A stretch of DNA of 17,262 bases from Streptomyces katrae (GCF_000966975.1 NZ_JZWV01000318.1:1-17262); one strand, 5' to 3'; shown: positions 1-8,421, counted from the stretch's first letter. Notes: generated by a model not told the origin, from the letters alone. A program made the numbers and translations.

Positions 1-1360
1 CCGCCAGCCGGGCGGCCGCCGGCAGCAGCAGCCGCCGGTGGCGCAGCGCCCACCAGGCCCCCGCCGCCAGCGCCAGCCCGCCGCAGAACAGGGCGTACCC
101 CCAGCCCGTGGCCAGCGCGCTGCCCGCCGCCCACGCGGCGGCCGCCGCCAGGACGCCGGCCCCGGCCGCCAGCGCCCGTACGCCGGGCAGCCCGGCGGCG
201 AGCCCGGTCCAGGCGGCGATGACCAGGATCCCGGCCAGCACGAAGGTCTGCCGGTACGGGCTGCCGTTCGGGGTCGCGAAGACGTGCCAGGCCAGATGGG
301 TCGGCTCCCACTGCAGCGACAGCAGTACCGCCGCCACCAGCCCCGCCCACCACAGCCGGGTGCGCAGCGGCAGCGCCCGGTGGAAGGGCAGCGCCGTCAC
401 CAGCAGCAGGGTCCCGGTACCGACGAACACGGCGGGGGAGCCGAACGAGTACGTCGCCGGCAGCAGCCGGGCGAACAGGTCCGACCAGGGCACCGGGGCG
501 AACTCCTTGGACCACCCCGGGTAGGCCTGCTGCGAACTCAGGAACAGCGGCACCAGCAGCGGCGCCGTCAGGGCCATCCCCAGCACGGTCGTCACCGCCG
601 CCCGCCCGATCACCAGGGCCCGCTCGCGTACCCCGTCCCGCGTCAGCACCACGCGCACCACCAGCACCAGCGCCGCGCCCAGCGTGGCCATGTAGGCGGT
701 GTAGAAGTTCGCCGTCCAGCAGACGGCCACCACCAGTACCCCCAGCAGCGGCCGCCGCCCGCGCAGCGCCCACTCGCCGGTCAGGCACAGCAGCGGGAAG
801 GCGATCAGCCCGTCCAGCCACATCGGGTTGTACGAGGCCTCGATCACCGACCAGCCGCACAGCGCGTACGAGGCCCCCAGCAGCCCCGCCGCCCACCACG
901 GCCCGGGCCGCTGGGCGCGCAGCAGCCAGGCCATCGCGGCGGCCGCGGCCGTCATCTTCAGGACGGTGACCACGTACACGGCGAGGTCGATGTCGGGCCG
1001 TGGGAAGACCCCGACCAGCAGGGCGAACGGGCTCGACAGGTACGTGCCCAGGTCGGGCAGGAAGCTGGTGCCGTACCCGGACTGCCAGTTGAACAGCAGC
1101 CCGCCCCGCGCCCGCCCGTGCAGCAGGTCCCACAGGTGGGCGTGGAAGGGCACGAACTGGTTGCCGAGGTCGTTGACGCTGCGGTGACGGGGCCCGTACG
1201 GGAAGACCCGCGCGACGGCGTCCCCGGAACACACGGCCACGGCCGTGACCAGGGCGGCGAACGCGGAGCCGAGCAGTCCAGGACGGCGCCCGGTACGGCG
1301 GACGGGGGCCGGAGCGGGGCGCTCCGGGGTGTGGTGCGGAGCGAGCTGCGATGTCGACAT
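1..1360 (-). CDS. YfhO-family polytopic membrane protein, 3' end cut by window edge
   Basis: The minus frame opens with ATG at 1360 (GAAGG about 10 bases upstream) and stays open to the left edge, giving 453 codons without the C-terminus. After an Arg/Pro-rich cytoplasmic start (residues 1-30) comes a first membrane segment (about 31-50). An external loop with DLGNQFVPFH (64-73) follows, then many hydrophobic helices. NPMWLDGLIAFPLL (178-191) and NFYTAYM (219-225) are typical of the YfhO family. YfhO proteins are GT-C-like membrane proteins; in Firmicutes they are tied to glycosylation of (lipo)teichoic acids using lipid-linked sugars. The substrate in Streptomyces is unknown, and a sugar transfer role at the outer face of the membrane is inference. 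It diverges from the lipoprotein gene. A generic GT-C glycosyltransferase label is the alternative; membership of the YfhO family itself is well supported by these motifs. Confidence 0.85.
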   Translation of the reverse strand, partial: MSTSQLAPHHTPERPAPAPVRRTGRRPGLLGSAFAALVTAVAVCSGDAVARVFPYGPRHRSVNDLGNQFVPFHAHLWDLLHGRARGGLLFNWQSGYGTSFLPDLGTYLSSPFALLVGVFPRPDIDLAVYVVTVLKMTAAAAAMAWLLRAQRPGPWWAAGLLGASYALCGWSVIEASYNPMWLDGLIAFPLLCLTGEWALRGRRPLLGVLVVAVCWTANFYTAYMATLGAALVLVVRVVLTRDGVRERALVIGRAAVTTVLGMALTAPLLVPLFLSSQQAYPGWSKEFAPVPWSDLFARLLPATYSFGSPAVFVGTGTLLLVTALPFHRALPLRTRLWWAGLVAAVLLSLQWEPTHLAWHVFATPNGSPYRQTFVLAGILVIAAWTGLAAGLPGVRALAAGAGVLAAAAAWAAGSALATGWGYALFCGGLALAAGAWWALRHRRLLLPAAARLA

Positions 1361-1404
1361 GGTGAGCCGACCTTCGCAGGAACGTCCGGCTCCGCGGTAA
1401 CCGG

Positions 1405-1422
1405 GGGGTGAAATCGCACCCC
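1405..1422. repeat. Short inverted repeat between divergent genes
   Basis: GGGGTG (1405-1410) and CACCCC (1417-1422) form a perfect 6-bp inverted repeat around a 6-base AT-containing centre. It sits about 45 bases upstream of the YfhO start, in the 176-base divergent region shared with the lipoprotein gene. It could be an operator or a small hairpin in the YfhO leader. A possible -10 box for the lipoprotein gene, TACCAT, lies at 1475-1480. No recognised regulator matches. Confidence 0.3.
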
Positions 1423-1536
1423 AACACCCCTGGAATCGTTGGTCGAACCGGTGGCTCGGGCCACTCTGACTGCATACCATCGATCACCGCACGGCCTTGT
1501 GCACCGACGCACAATCCCCCGGCCCTGGAGGCTCCT

Positions 1537-2163
1537 TTGCACCGTCGCACAGCGCTCTCCGTATCCGCCGCCCTGCTCGCGGCGGCCCCCCTGCTGGCCG
1601 CCTGCTCGGGCGGGACCCGTCCCGGTACCGCGGCCGTCGTCGGCGGCGAGCGCATCACCACCTCGGCGCTCCAGGCACAGGTCAACGACGTGCGTACCGC
1701 GCAGAACCGCTCCGAGCAGGGGGCGCGGCTGATCGGGGCCACCGCGGGCCTGGAGCGGCTCAAGCTCAACAAGATGATCCAGACCGCGGTCCTGGAGCGG
1801 GCGGCGGACGACGCCGGGCTGAGCGTGAGCACCAAGGAGATCGAGGACGTCCGCAAGGCGCAGCTGCAGCAGGTCGGCGGGGAGAAGGCGCTCGCCGCGG
1901 CCGCCCTGGAACAGGCGCAGCTGGCTCCGGACCAGATCGACGCCGACACCCGCTTCAAGCTGCTGCGCGACAAGCTCTTCGCGCACTACGGCAGCCAGGA
2001 CAAGGCCCTGGTCAAGCTCGGGGAGGCGGCGAAGGAGCTGCACATCGAGGTCAACCCGCGGTACGGCCGGTGGGACGAGAAGCAGATCCTGCTCGGTGAC
2101 CAGCAGACCCCCTGGATCACCCAGAAGACGATGCCCGAGCAGGCGGCCCCCGCCGGAGCCTGA
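1537..2163 (+). CDS. SurA N-terminal-domain lipoprotein
   Basis: The predicted product is a 208-residue exported lipoprotein. I chose the TTG at 1537 because GGAGG (1527-1531) sits 5 bases upstream and the resulting N-terminus is a lipoprotein signal: HRR at residues 2-4, a hydrophobic core, and the lipobox LLAAC with lipidated Cys23. The longer frame upstream lacks both features. The mature part begins with AAVVGGERITTSALQAQV (32-49), the pattern of SurA_N chaperone domains, then a long charged helical region (about 50-170). No parvulin-type isomerase domain follows, so this is a SurA_N-only protein, probably acting outside the membrane on folding or export of other proteins; that role is inferred. 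The gene lies 28 bases upstream of mazG on the same strand. Mycobacteria also have a lipoprotein gene (lpqU) next to mazG and eno, which may be a positional counterpart. Confidence 0.85.
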   Translation: MHRRTALSVSAALLAAAPLLAACSGGTRPGTAAVVGGERITTSALQAQVNDVRTAQNRSEQGARLIGATAGLERLKLNKMIQTAVLERAADDAGLSVSTKEIEDVRKAQLQQVGGEKALAAAALEQAQLAPDQIDADTRFKLLRDKLFAHYGSQDKALVKLGEAAKELHIEVNPRYGRWDEKQILLGDQQTPWITQKTMPEQAAPAGA

Positions 2164-2191
2164 CACCCGGGGACGGAGGTAGGTTCGGAGG

Positions 2192-3262
2192 GTGACCGAC
2201 CACACCGCCGAACCCGCCCCCGCGCCCGCCGACACCGCCTCCGCCTCTGGCTCCGCCTCCGCCGAGGACACCGGGCGGATCGTCCTGCTGACCGCCAGCC
2301 ACCGGGTCGCCCCCGGGCTGCTGTCCTGGCCGGCCTGGCAGGCCCTGCACGCCGCGGACCGGGTGCTGTGCGCGGACCCGGGCCACCCGCAGCTCCCGTA
2401 CCTGCGCGAAGCCGGGGTGGTCGTGGCGCACGAGGCCCCCGACGCACACGCTCTCGTCGATGCCTGCGCCGGGGGCCGCACCATCGTGGTGATCCCGGGC
2501 GGTGAGGGCGACCAGCGGCTGACGGACGGCCTGGCCCGGCTGGCCGGCTCGGGCCGGGTGGCCATGCCGGACCTGGAGCTGCTGCCGGGCTCCTACGACC
2601 TGCCGGGCGCGCGGCTGCTGGACCTGGTGCAGGTGATGGACCGGGTGCGCCGCGACTGCCCGTGGACCTCCCGGCAGACCCACGAGGGGCTGGTGAAGTA
2701 CGCCATCGAGGAGGCGTACGAGCTGGTCGAGGCGATCGAGGACGGCGACCGGGACGCGCTGCGCGAGGAGCTCGGCGACGTGCTGCTCCAGGTGGTCTTC
2801 CACGCGCGCATCGCCGAGGAGGGCACACAGGACGCCGAGGACGCCGAGGACGCCGAGGGTTCGGGGGGCTCGGGGGCGTTCTCCATCGACGACGTCGCCG
2901 GCGATCTGGTGGCCAAGCTGATCCGCCGCCACCCCCATGTCTTCGGGGACGCCACGGCGGAGTCCCCGGAGGACGTCAGCGCCCACTGGCAGGCCACCAA
3001 GGCGGTCGAGAAGCAGCGGGAGTCGGTCACCGACGGGATCCCGCTGGCCCAGCCCGGGCTCGCACTCGCGGCGAAGCTGGCCGGCCGGGCCCGCGCGGGC
3101 GGGGTCCCCGTGGAGCTGCCCCGGGGCGAGGGCATCGGCTACGAGCTGCTGGAACTGGCGGCCCGCGCCGAGGCGGAGGGGACCGACCCCGAGACGGCCC
3201 TGCGCGCCGCGGCCCGTGTCTACCGCGACGCGATCCGCGCGGCGGAGGGCGTCGGCGAGTAG
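2192..3262 (+). CDS. mazG: Nucleoside triphosphate pyrophosphohydrolase MazG
   Basis: MazG hydrolyses (d)NTPs to the monophosphate and pyrophosphate, cleaning nucleotide pools and influencing the stringent response. The GTG at 2192 gives 356 residues; GGAGG lies at 2175-2179. Residues 28-130 resemble a degenerate tetrapyrrole-methylase-like N-domain usual in actinobacterial MazG (IVLLTASHRV, IVVIPGGEGD). The MazG domain starts at about 142 with LLDLVQVMDRVR...CPW. It carries the metal-binding EExxE (E173, E174, E177) and ExxD (E193, D196), then VVFHARIAEE, FSIDDVAGDLVAKL (230-243) and RRHPHVFGD. An acidic Asp-Ala-Glu repeat (214-222) and a Gly/Ser stretch lengthen the loop between the catalytic helices and FSIDDV. 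It is probably co-transcribed with the preceding lipoprotein gene and ends at a strong hairpin. Confidence 0.95.
   Translation: MTDHTAEPAPAPADTASASGSASAEDTGRIVLLTASHRVAPGLLSWPAWQALHAADRVLCADPGHPQLPYLREAGVVVAHEAPDAHALVDACAGGRTIVVIPGGEGDQRLTDGLARLAGSGRVAMPDLELLPGSYDLPGARLLDLVQVMDRVRRDCPWTSRQTHEGLVKYAIEEAYELVEAIEDGDRDALREELGDVLLQVVFHARIAEEGTQDAEDAEDAEGSGGSGAFSIDDVAGDLVAKLIRRHPHVFGDATAESPEDVSAHWQATKAVEKQRESVTDGIPLAQPGLALAAKLAGRARAGGVPVELPRGEGIGYELLELAARAEAEGTDPETALRAAARVYRDAIRAAEGVGE
2831..2857 (+). repeat. Three tandem 9-bp units inside mazG
   Basis: GACGCCGAG is repeated perfectly three times in frame, encoding three Asp-Ala-Glu units in the linker before FSIDDV. The unit length is a multiple of three, so copy number can change without breaking the frame. 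Confidence 0.9.
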
Positions 3263-3316
3263 CCGCCGGTCGAGGAGCCGCCGGTCCTGCCGGGTACGAA
3301 GCACCCAGAGTGCCCC

Positions 3317-3365
3317 TGAGGCATTGGGCGCCCCGCGCCCAGCGCCTGGGCGCCCGGCTGCCTCA
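3317..3365. terminator. Bidirectional hairpin between mazG and flavohemoglobin
   Basis: This is a two-part stem. The outer arms are TGAGGCA (3317-3323) and TGCCTCA (3359-3365); the inner arms are GGGCGCC (3326-3332) and GGCGCCC (3349-3355). It sits between convergent genes, 55 bases after the mazG stop and 26 bases beyond the flavohemoglobin stop. There is no U-tract, which is common for streptomycete terminators. Confidence 0.7.
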
Positions 3366-3390
3366 CATGCCTGACGGGCGGGCCGAAGCA

Positions 3391-4599
3391 TCAGCCGCGC
3401 GGGGCCCGGGCCGACGGGTCGTGCCAGTGCGGGGCCGGGCGGTGCAGGAACCACTCGCCGAAGCCCAGGGGCCGGTCGCCGCGGGCGGCGCCGGCGAGGG
3501 GGACGGCGTCGTGGAAGAGGCGGTCGGGGCGGGCCCCGAGCTGCTCCAGGAGGAGGGCGGTCTCCTCCATGAACACCGGCGGCCCGCTCAGGTAGACGTC
3601 CTGCTCGGGCCACAGGGCCCGGTTGCCGAGGGCGGTGGCCAGCCGGGCGGTGGCCTGCTCGCGGGGCCGCCCGGGGGCGGGGGTGATGTAGGTGACGCCG
3701 AGCCGGCGGAAGGCGGCGGCGTACGCGTCGATCCAGGGCCGGTCGTAGAGGTGCGCGGCGTCCCGGGCGGCCACGAAGAGCCGTACGTCCTGATCGGGAG
3801 GGTGGTCCGCGAGCTCCTCCAGCAGGGCCCGCACGGGCGCCCAGCCGGTGCCGGCGGCTATGAAGGTGACGGGACGGTCCGCGCGGCGCAGGGTGAGCCG
3901 CCCGCCGGGGGTGCTGAGCCGCAGCGGCTCGCCGAGCTGGATCTCGCGGACCAGGGCGGTGCTGAGCCGGCCGCCCTCGATCCGGCTGACGTGCAGGTCG
4001 ACGGTGTGGTCGGGGCGGGGCGCGTTGGCGAGGGAGTAGGTGCGCCAGACGGCCGGGACCCGGGGACTGCTCACGCTGACGTACTGTCCGGGCCGGTACG
4101 GGAGCGGCGTGCGGGGGGCCAGCGTCAGGACGCCGATGTCCTCCCCGTACTGGACGTGGCGCACGACCTCGGCGTCCCACCAGGGCGGGTCCTCGCTCGC
4201 GGCGGCGCCGGCCGTCATCGCTTCGGCCATCAGCTGGTAGGCCTCGGTCCAGGCCTTCTCGGTGCCGGGGGTCCAGGCCGTGCCGGAGGTCGCGGCGAGG
4301 GCGGCGAGGAGGCTGGCGCCGACGGCGGCGTAGTGCTCGGGGCCGACGAGGAACTTGCGGTGGTCGCGGCCCAGGTCGTGGAGATAGGGGAGGAGGCTGT
4401 CGTCCTCCAGGCGGGAGACGACGTGGGTGAGGGCGGCGAAGAGCCGGTCGCGCTGGCGCTCCATGTCCTCGGCGGAGGCCGGGAACAGCCGGCGGATCCC
4501 GGGGTTGTGCCAGAAGAGGTGGGAGTAGAAGAACTTGACCGCGTGCTCGGCCCGTCTCTCCACCACCGCGAAACTGCTCTTCAAGATCCTCACGTCCAC
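3391..4599 (-). CDS. Flavohemoglobin-like globin / FAD / NAD(P)-reductase fusion
   Basis: This 402-residue protein has Hmp-like architecture. Residues 1-140 are a globin: FFYSHLF with B10 Tyr25, ERQR with E7 Gln49, proximal His80 in GRDHRKF, then PEHY with Tyr90. Residues about 146-240 are the FAD domain with the R-x-Y-S motif RTYS (186-189). Residues about 243-365 are the NAD(P)H domain with GTGWAP (250-255) and YLSGPPVF (336-343). Flavohemoglobins oxidise nitric oxide to nitrate with O2 and NAD(P)H. By eye the Glu that completes the His-Tyr-Glu triad of classical Hmp is absent; the equivalent position is about Ala132. A 35-residue tail follows the reductase domain. The start is GTG at 4599, or a second GTG at 4593; neither has a Shine-Dalgarno sequence. 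It runs convergent to mazG and divergent from the P450. NO dioxygenase activity is likely but unproven; an electron-transfer role is the alternative. Confidence 0.85.
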   Translation of the reverse strand: MDVRILKSSFAVVERRAEHAVKFFYSHLFWHNPGIRRLFPASAEDMERQRDRLFAALTHVVSRLEDDSLLPYLHDLGRDHRKFLVGPEHYAAVGASLLAALAATSGTAWTPGTEKAWTEAYQLMAEAMTAGAAASEDPPWWDAEVVRHVQYGEDIGVLTLAPRTPLPYRPGQYVSVSSPRVPAVWRTYSLANAPRPDHTVDLHVSRIEGGRLSTALVREIQLGEPLRLSTPGGRLTLRRADRPVTFIAAGTGWAPVRALLEELADHPPDQDVRLFVAARDAAHLYDRPWIDAYAAAFRRLGVTYITPAPGRPREQATARLATALGNRALWPEQDVYLSGPPVFMEETALLLEQLGARPDRLFHDAVPLAGAARGDRPLGFGEWFLHRPAPHWHDPSARAPRG

Positions 4600-4605
4600 A
4601 GGACC

Positions 4606-4636
4606 GAAGTAGGAATGTCCGACAAGCCGCCGTCAA
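4606..4636 (-). promoter_or_regulatory. Candidate promoter of the flavohemoglobin gene (leaderless)
   Basis: Read on the minus strand, TTGACG (4636-4631) lies 19 bases before TACTTC (4611-4606), which is 6 bases before the GTG at 4599. That spacing would put the first transcribed base at or next to the start codon, agreeing with the lack of a Shine-Dalgarno sequence. The -35 is near-perfect; the -10 is weak at its last base. Confidence 0.45.
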
Positions 4637-4702
4637 GCGAGAGGCGATCTGCGGACAGCCGCGACGAAGCGTGCATAAGGGACGGCCCGTGGCGAGCCGG
4701 GA

Positions 4703-4708
4703 TACCGT
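4703..4708 (+). promoter_or_regulatory. Candidate -10 box of a leaderless P450 transcript
   Basis: TACCGT matches the TANNNT pattern and ends 6 bases before the GTG start at 4715, a spacing typical of leaderless actinobacterial mRNAs. The gene has no Shine-Dalgarno sequence. No good -35 box is visible 17-19 bases upstream. Confidence 0.35.
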
Positions 4709-4714
4709 CGACGG

Positions 4715-5989
4715 GTGCACGAGCAGACCCCCGACACCCCGCCCGCCCCTGCCGTCCCGGCGGCGCCGACCCTCTTCGACTGGGAGTTCGCCACCGACCC
4801 CTACCCCGCCTACGCCTGGCTGCGCGAGCACTCCCCGGTGCACCGCGCCACGCTCCCCAGCGGGGTCGAGGCCTGGCTGGTGACCCGGTACGCGGACGCC
4901 CGCCAGGCCCTCGCCGACCAGCGGCTGAGCAAGAACCCGGCGCACCACGCGGAGCCGGCCCACGCCAAGGGCAAGACCGGGATCCCCGGGGAGCGCAAGG
5001 CGGAGCTGATGACCCACCTGCTCAACATCGACCCGCCGGACCACACCCGGCTGCGCCGGCTGGTGTCGAAGGCCTTCACCCCGCGCCGTGTCGCCGAGTT
5101 CACCCCGCGCGTGCAGGAGCTGACCGACCACCTCATCGATCAGTTCGCCGGGAAGGGGGAGGCGGACCTCATCCACGAGTTCGCCTTCCCGCTCCCCATC
5201 TACGCCATTTGCGAGATGCTCGGCGTACCGCGCGAGGACCAGGACGACTTCCGCGACTGGGCCGGGATGATGATCCGCCACGGCGGCGGCCCGCGCGGCG
5301 GGGTGGCCCGGTCGGTGAAGCGGATGCGCACCTATCTCGGGGAACTGATCCACCGCAAGCGGGACGATCTGGGCAATGACCTCATCTCCGACCTGATCCG
5401 GGCGAGCGACCACGGGGACCACCTGACGGAGGCCGAGGCCACCGCGATGGCCTTCATCCTCCTCTTCGCCGGCTTCGAGACGACCGTGAACCTCATCGGC
5501 AACGGCGTCCACTCCCTCTTCATGAACCCCGGCCAGCGCGCCCGCCTCCAGGACTCCCTCGCCGCGGGCGAGACGGCCCTGCTGGAGACCGGCATCGAGG
5601 AACTGCTGCGTTACGACGGGCCCGTGGAGCTGGCCACCTGGAGGTTCGCCACCCGGCCGCTGACCCTCGGCGGGCAGGAGATCGCCGTCGGCGACCCCGT
5701 GCTCGTCGTCCTCGCGGCGGCCGACCGCGACCCCGCCCGCTTCGCCGACCCGGACACCCTCGACCTCTCCCGGAGTGACAATCAGCACCTCGGCTACGGC
5801 CACGGGATCCACTACTGCCTCGGCGCTCCGCTCGCCCGCCTGGAGGGCCAGACGGCGCTCGCGACTTTGCTGAAGCGTCTGCCGGATCTGGAACTTGCCG
5901 TTCCCCCTACGGACCTGCGCTGGCGCGGCGGACTCATCATGCGGGGCCTGCGCACCCTCCCCGTCCGCTTCACAGTCCCGAACACCTGA
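4715..5989 (+). CDS. Cytochrome P450, CYP107-like
   Basis: This is a soluble bacterial class I P450 of 424 residues, the usual length. Motifs are complete: PPDHTRLRRLVSKAFTPRRV (107-126), the I-helix oxygen-activating AGFETT (252-257), the K-helix ExxR (E296, R299), and the haem loop LGYGHGIHYCLG with ligand Cys368. The sequence style is CYP107. By position beside the rpf-eno cluster it corresponds to what I recall as CYP107U1 (SCO3099) of S. coelicolor, reported to affect sporulation and antibiotic production; the exact subfamily needs a search. The substrate is unknown. No ferredoxin or ferredoxin reductase gene lies nearby; the only flavin reductase in the window besides ndh is the divergent flavohemoglobin. 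GTG at 4715 is the first start that includes the conserved N-terminal FDWEFATDPYPAYAWLR region (21-37). Confidence 0.93.
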   Translation: MHEQTPDTPPAPAVPAAPTLFDWEFATDPYPAYAWLREHSPVHRATLPSGVEAWLVTRYADARQALADQRLSKNPAHHAEPAHAKGKTGIPGERKAELMTHLLNIDPPDHTRLRRLVSKAFTPRRVAEFTPRVQELTDHLIDQFAGKGEADLIHEFAFPLPIYAICEMLGVPREDQDDFRDWAGMMIRHGGGPRGGVARSVKRMRTYLGELIHRKRDDLGNDLISDLIRASDHGDHLTEAEATAMAFILLFAGFETTVNLIGNGVHSLFMNPGQRARLQDSLAAGETALLETGIEELLRYDGPVELATWRFATRPLTLGGQEIAVGDPVLVVLAAADRDPARFADPDTLDLSRSDNQHLGYGHGIHYCLGAPLARLEGQTALATLLKRLPDLELAVPPTDLRWRGGLIMRGLRTLPVRFTVPNT

Positions 5990-5991
5990 GG

Positions 5992-6025
5992 CGCCCCCGA
6001 AGCGCGCGCACGGGCGTGGGGGGCG
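5992..6025 (+). terminator. Possible terminator after the P450
   Basis: CGCCCCC (5992-5998) can pair with GGGGGCG (6019-6025) across a 20-base loop, beginning two bases after the stop codon. The loop is large and other G-rich pairings are possible, so this is tentative. Confidence 0.35.
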
Positions 6026-6071
6026 GGCCGCGGGGCGGCGGAACTGACCGGAATTCAGTCTTCGGCCGAAC

Positions 6072-6101
6072 TTGTGACATCCGTTCGAAGGCGGCTAGGT
6101 T
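6072..6101 (+). promoter_or_regulatory. Promoter of the first rpf gene
   Basis: TTGTGA (6072-6077) and TAGGTT (6096-6101) are separated by 18 bases and form a good housekeeping-type promoter. Transcription would begin near 6107, leaving a leader of about 33 bases that carries GAAAGG (6125-6130) before the ATG. A 10-bp palindrome TTCGGCCGAA (6061-6070) lies directly upstream of the -35 box and could bind a regulator. Unlike the next rpf gene, this leader is too short for a riboswitch. Confidence 0.55.
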
Positions 6102-6139
6102 CTGCCGTTACCCCGCCGTTATACGAAAGGTGCAGGCTC

Positions 6140-7204
6140 ATGCTTCCCGGGAACGGCCGCCACAGACGACCCCGTCAGGTCCCCGCCATCGTCGTCACCG
6201 CTGGAGTCACCGGCTCAGCGCTGGCCCTGCCGCTGCTCGCCGCCACGGGCGCGAGCGCGGCCGACACCGCGACGTGGGACAAGGTCGCCGACTGCGAGAG
6301 CGGCGGCACGTGGAGCGCCAACTCCGGCAGCGGAGCCTACGGCGGACTCCAGTTCACCCTGGAGCAGTGGAAGAACGCGGGCGGACTCGAGTACGCGGAG
6401 CGCCCCGACCTCGCGAGCCGCTCCCAGCAGATCGCGGTGGCCGAGCGGGTGCTGGAGTCCCAGGGCCCCGAGGCGTGGTCGCTGTGCTCCGCCTCGGCCG
6501 GGCTGACGAAGGGCGGCCCCAAGGCCGACGTGGACACGGGCACCTCCAAGACCCCCGGGCCCGTCGGCGCCGCCCCGGTCCGGCCCGACTTCTCGGTGCC
6601 CTCCACCGGCAAGGACAAGACCTCCACCGACTTCGGCGCGCCCACCCCGGCGCCCGGCGCCGCGAGCCCGAGCGTGCTGCCGGACTACCCGCTGGGAGCC
6701 ATCAGCGGACTGCCCGTCATGCCCGAGCCGGACTACCCCGTGCCGCCCACCCCGACCACCGGCCCCACCGTCCCGCCCACCACCCCCGCGAACCCGGGCA
6801 ACCAGGGCAACCAGAACGGTCAGGGCAACCAGGGCAACTCCAACAACCAGGGCAACCCGGCCAATCCGACCCCGTCCGGCACCCCCACCCCGTCGGGCAC
6901 CCCGGCCGCCCCGGCCACCCCGGGTGCCACGCCCTCCCCTTCGTCCTCCGCCGCCACGCCCGAGGGCAACGGCAAGCACCGCGGCCCGGCCGCGCTCGAG
7001 GTGCCCGCGGCCCCTGGCACGGCGTCAGCCGCCGCCGCGGAGCCCTCGTACACGGTGAAGCCGGGCGACAGCCTGGCGGCCATCGCGGACGCCAACGGCC
7101 TCAAGGGCGGCTGGACCGCCCTCTACAAGGCCAACGAGCAGGTCATCGGCACGGACGCGGACCTCATCAAGCCCGGCCAGAACCTGGATCTAACCAAGAA
7201 ATAG
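6140..7204 (+). CDS. rpfC: Secreted resuscitation-promoting factor with LysM domain
   Basis: This is a 354-residue exported muralytic enzyme that cuts peptidoglycan glycan strands during germination and growth. The ATG at 6140 has GAAAGG upstream and opens a signal peptide: RHRRPRQ, a hydrophobic core, cleavage probably after ASA (38-40). The Rpf domain spans about 42-120, with catalytic Glu53 in CESGG, YGGLQF (67-72), SRSQQIAVAERVL (93-105) and a probable Cys52-Cys116 disulfide. Residues about 125-300 are a Pro/Thr/Ala-rich linker with an Asn-Gln-Gly section (219-239) and a TPSGTP repeat, likely spanning the cell wall. A C-terminal LysM (about 303-352: SYTVKPGDSLAAIADANG to GQNLDL) binds peptidoglycan. 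The symbol follows the S. coelicolor gene I recall at this position (SCO3098, RpfC). It lies immediately upstream of its paralogue rpfA but has its own promoter. Confidence 0.9.
   Translation: MLPGNGRHRRPRQVPAIVVTAGVTGSALALPLLAATGASAADTATWDKVADCESGGTWSANSGSGAYGGLQFTLEQWKNAGGLEYAERPDLASRSQQIAVAERVLESQGPEAWSLCSASAGLTKGGPKADVDTGTSKTPGPVGAAPVRPDFSVPSTGKDKTSTDFGAPTPAPGAASPSVLPDYPLGAISGLPVMPEPDYPVPPTPTTGPTVPPTTPANPGNQGNQNGQGNQGNSNNQGNPANPTPSGTPTPSGTPAAPATPGATPSPSSSAATPEGNGKHRGPAALEVPAAPGTASAAAAEPSYTVKPGDSLAAIADANGLKGGWTALYKANEQVIGTDADLIKPGQNLDLTKK
6796..6856 (+). repeat. GGGCAAC-type repeats encoding the Asn-Gln-Gly linker
   Basis: The 7-mer GGGCAAC recurs six times (first at 6796, last ending at 6856), with CCA, CAG or TCC triplets between copies. 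It encodes Gly-Asn-Gln units of a flexible, uncharged linker unlike the Pro/Thr-rich sequence around it. Such repeats commonly vary in number between strains. Confidence 0.75.
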
Positions 7205-7355
7205 GGGTAGTTCGGGCACCCATTACGGGCTGAATGTCCGTTATCGGCAAGTGAGACATGCATCTCTTCCGGACAACTGGCGTGTCTCGTTCCGGAACTT
7301 CCGCAAACCCCGCTCCGACCTGCGCAAACGCGCTCTTGAGGAAGGCAAGTAGGCC
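7205..7355. other. AT-richer spacer between the two rpf genes
   Basis: This stretch is visibly less GC-rich than its surroundings and contains no credible reading frame. I see no strong terminator for the upstream gene. There is a 10-bp palindrome GTTCCGGAAC (7289-7298), preceded by TTCCGG (7267-7272) that could pair with its right half. S. coelicolor rpfA is, as I recall, also affected by a small RNA encoded near this gene; I cannot place one here from sequence. Confidence 0.4.
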
Positions 7356-7397
7356 GGTTTCTCCCCAAAATCACACGTTGAACATCGGGGAGAGACC
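7356..7397. repeat. 11-bp inverted repeat flanking the rpfA -35 region
   Basis: GGTTTCTCCCC (7356-7366) and GGGGAGAGACC (7387-7397) are inverted copies with one T-G mismatch, around a 20-base AT-rich centre that contains the candidate -35 box. It could be an operator for a regulator of rpfA, or a late hairpin for transcripts from the upstream gene. Confidence 0.6.
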
Positions 7398-7407
7398 TGT
7401 CTACCTT
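7378..7407 (+). promoter_or_regulatory. rpfA promoter driving the riboswitch leader
   Basis: TTGAAC (7378-7383) and TACCTT (7402-7407) are 18 bases apart. The expected start near 7413 would yield a leader of about 235 bases containing the complete riboswitch. It is the best-spaced promoter upstream of the aptamer. Confidence 0.55.
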
Positions 7408-7444
7408 CTGAGTCGCCCGCCACCGTGGGCTCCTTCGACCGCAT

Positions 7445-8375
<931 letters not shown>

Positions 8376-8421
8376 ATTCCCGCGTAACACCCGAGCAGTA
8401 CCCCGGTACGGCCCGCGGCAT

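Noticed and set aside
38..1411. Plus-strand open frame at the left edge
   Set aside because: Gln/Arg/Pro-rich nonsense composition; the minus strand encodes a coherent membrane protein over the same bases.
2117..5812. Very long open frame on the minus strand (over 1200 codons)
   Set aside because: It overlaps mazG, the flavohemoglobin and the P450 in other frames, is Arg/Pro/Gly-rich with no domain pattern, and is a by-product of high GC content.
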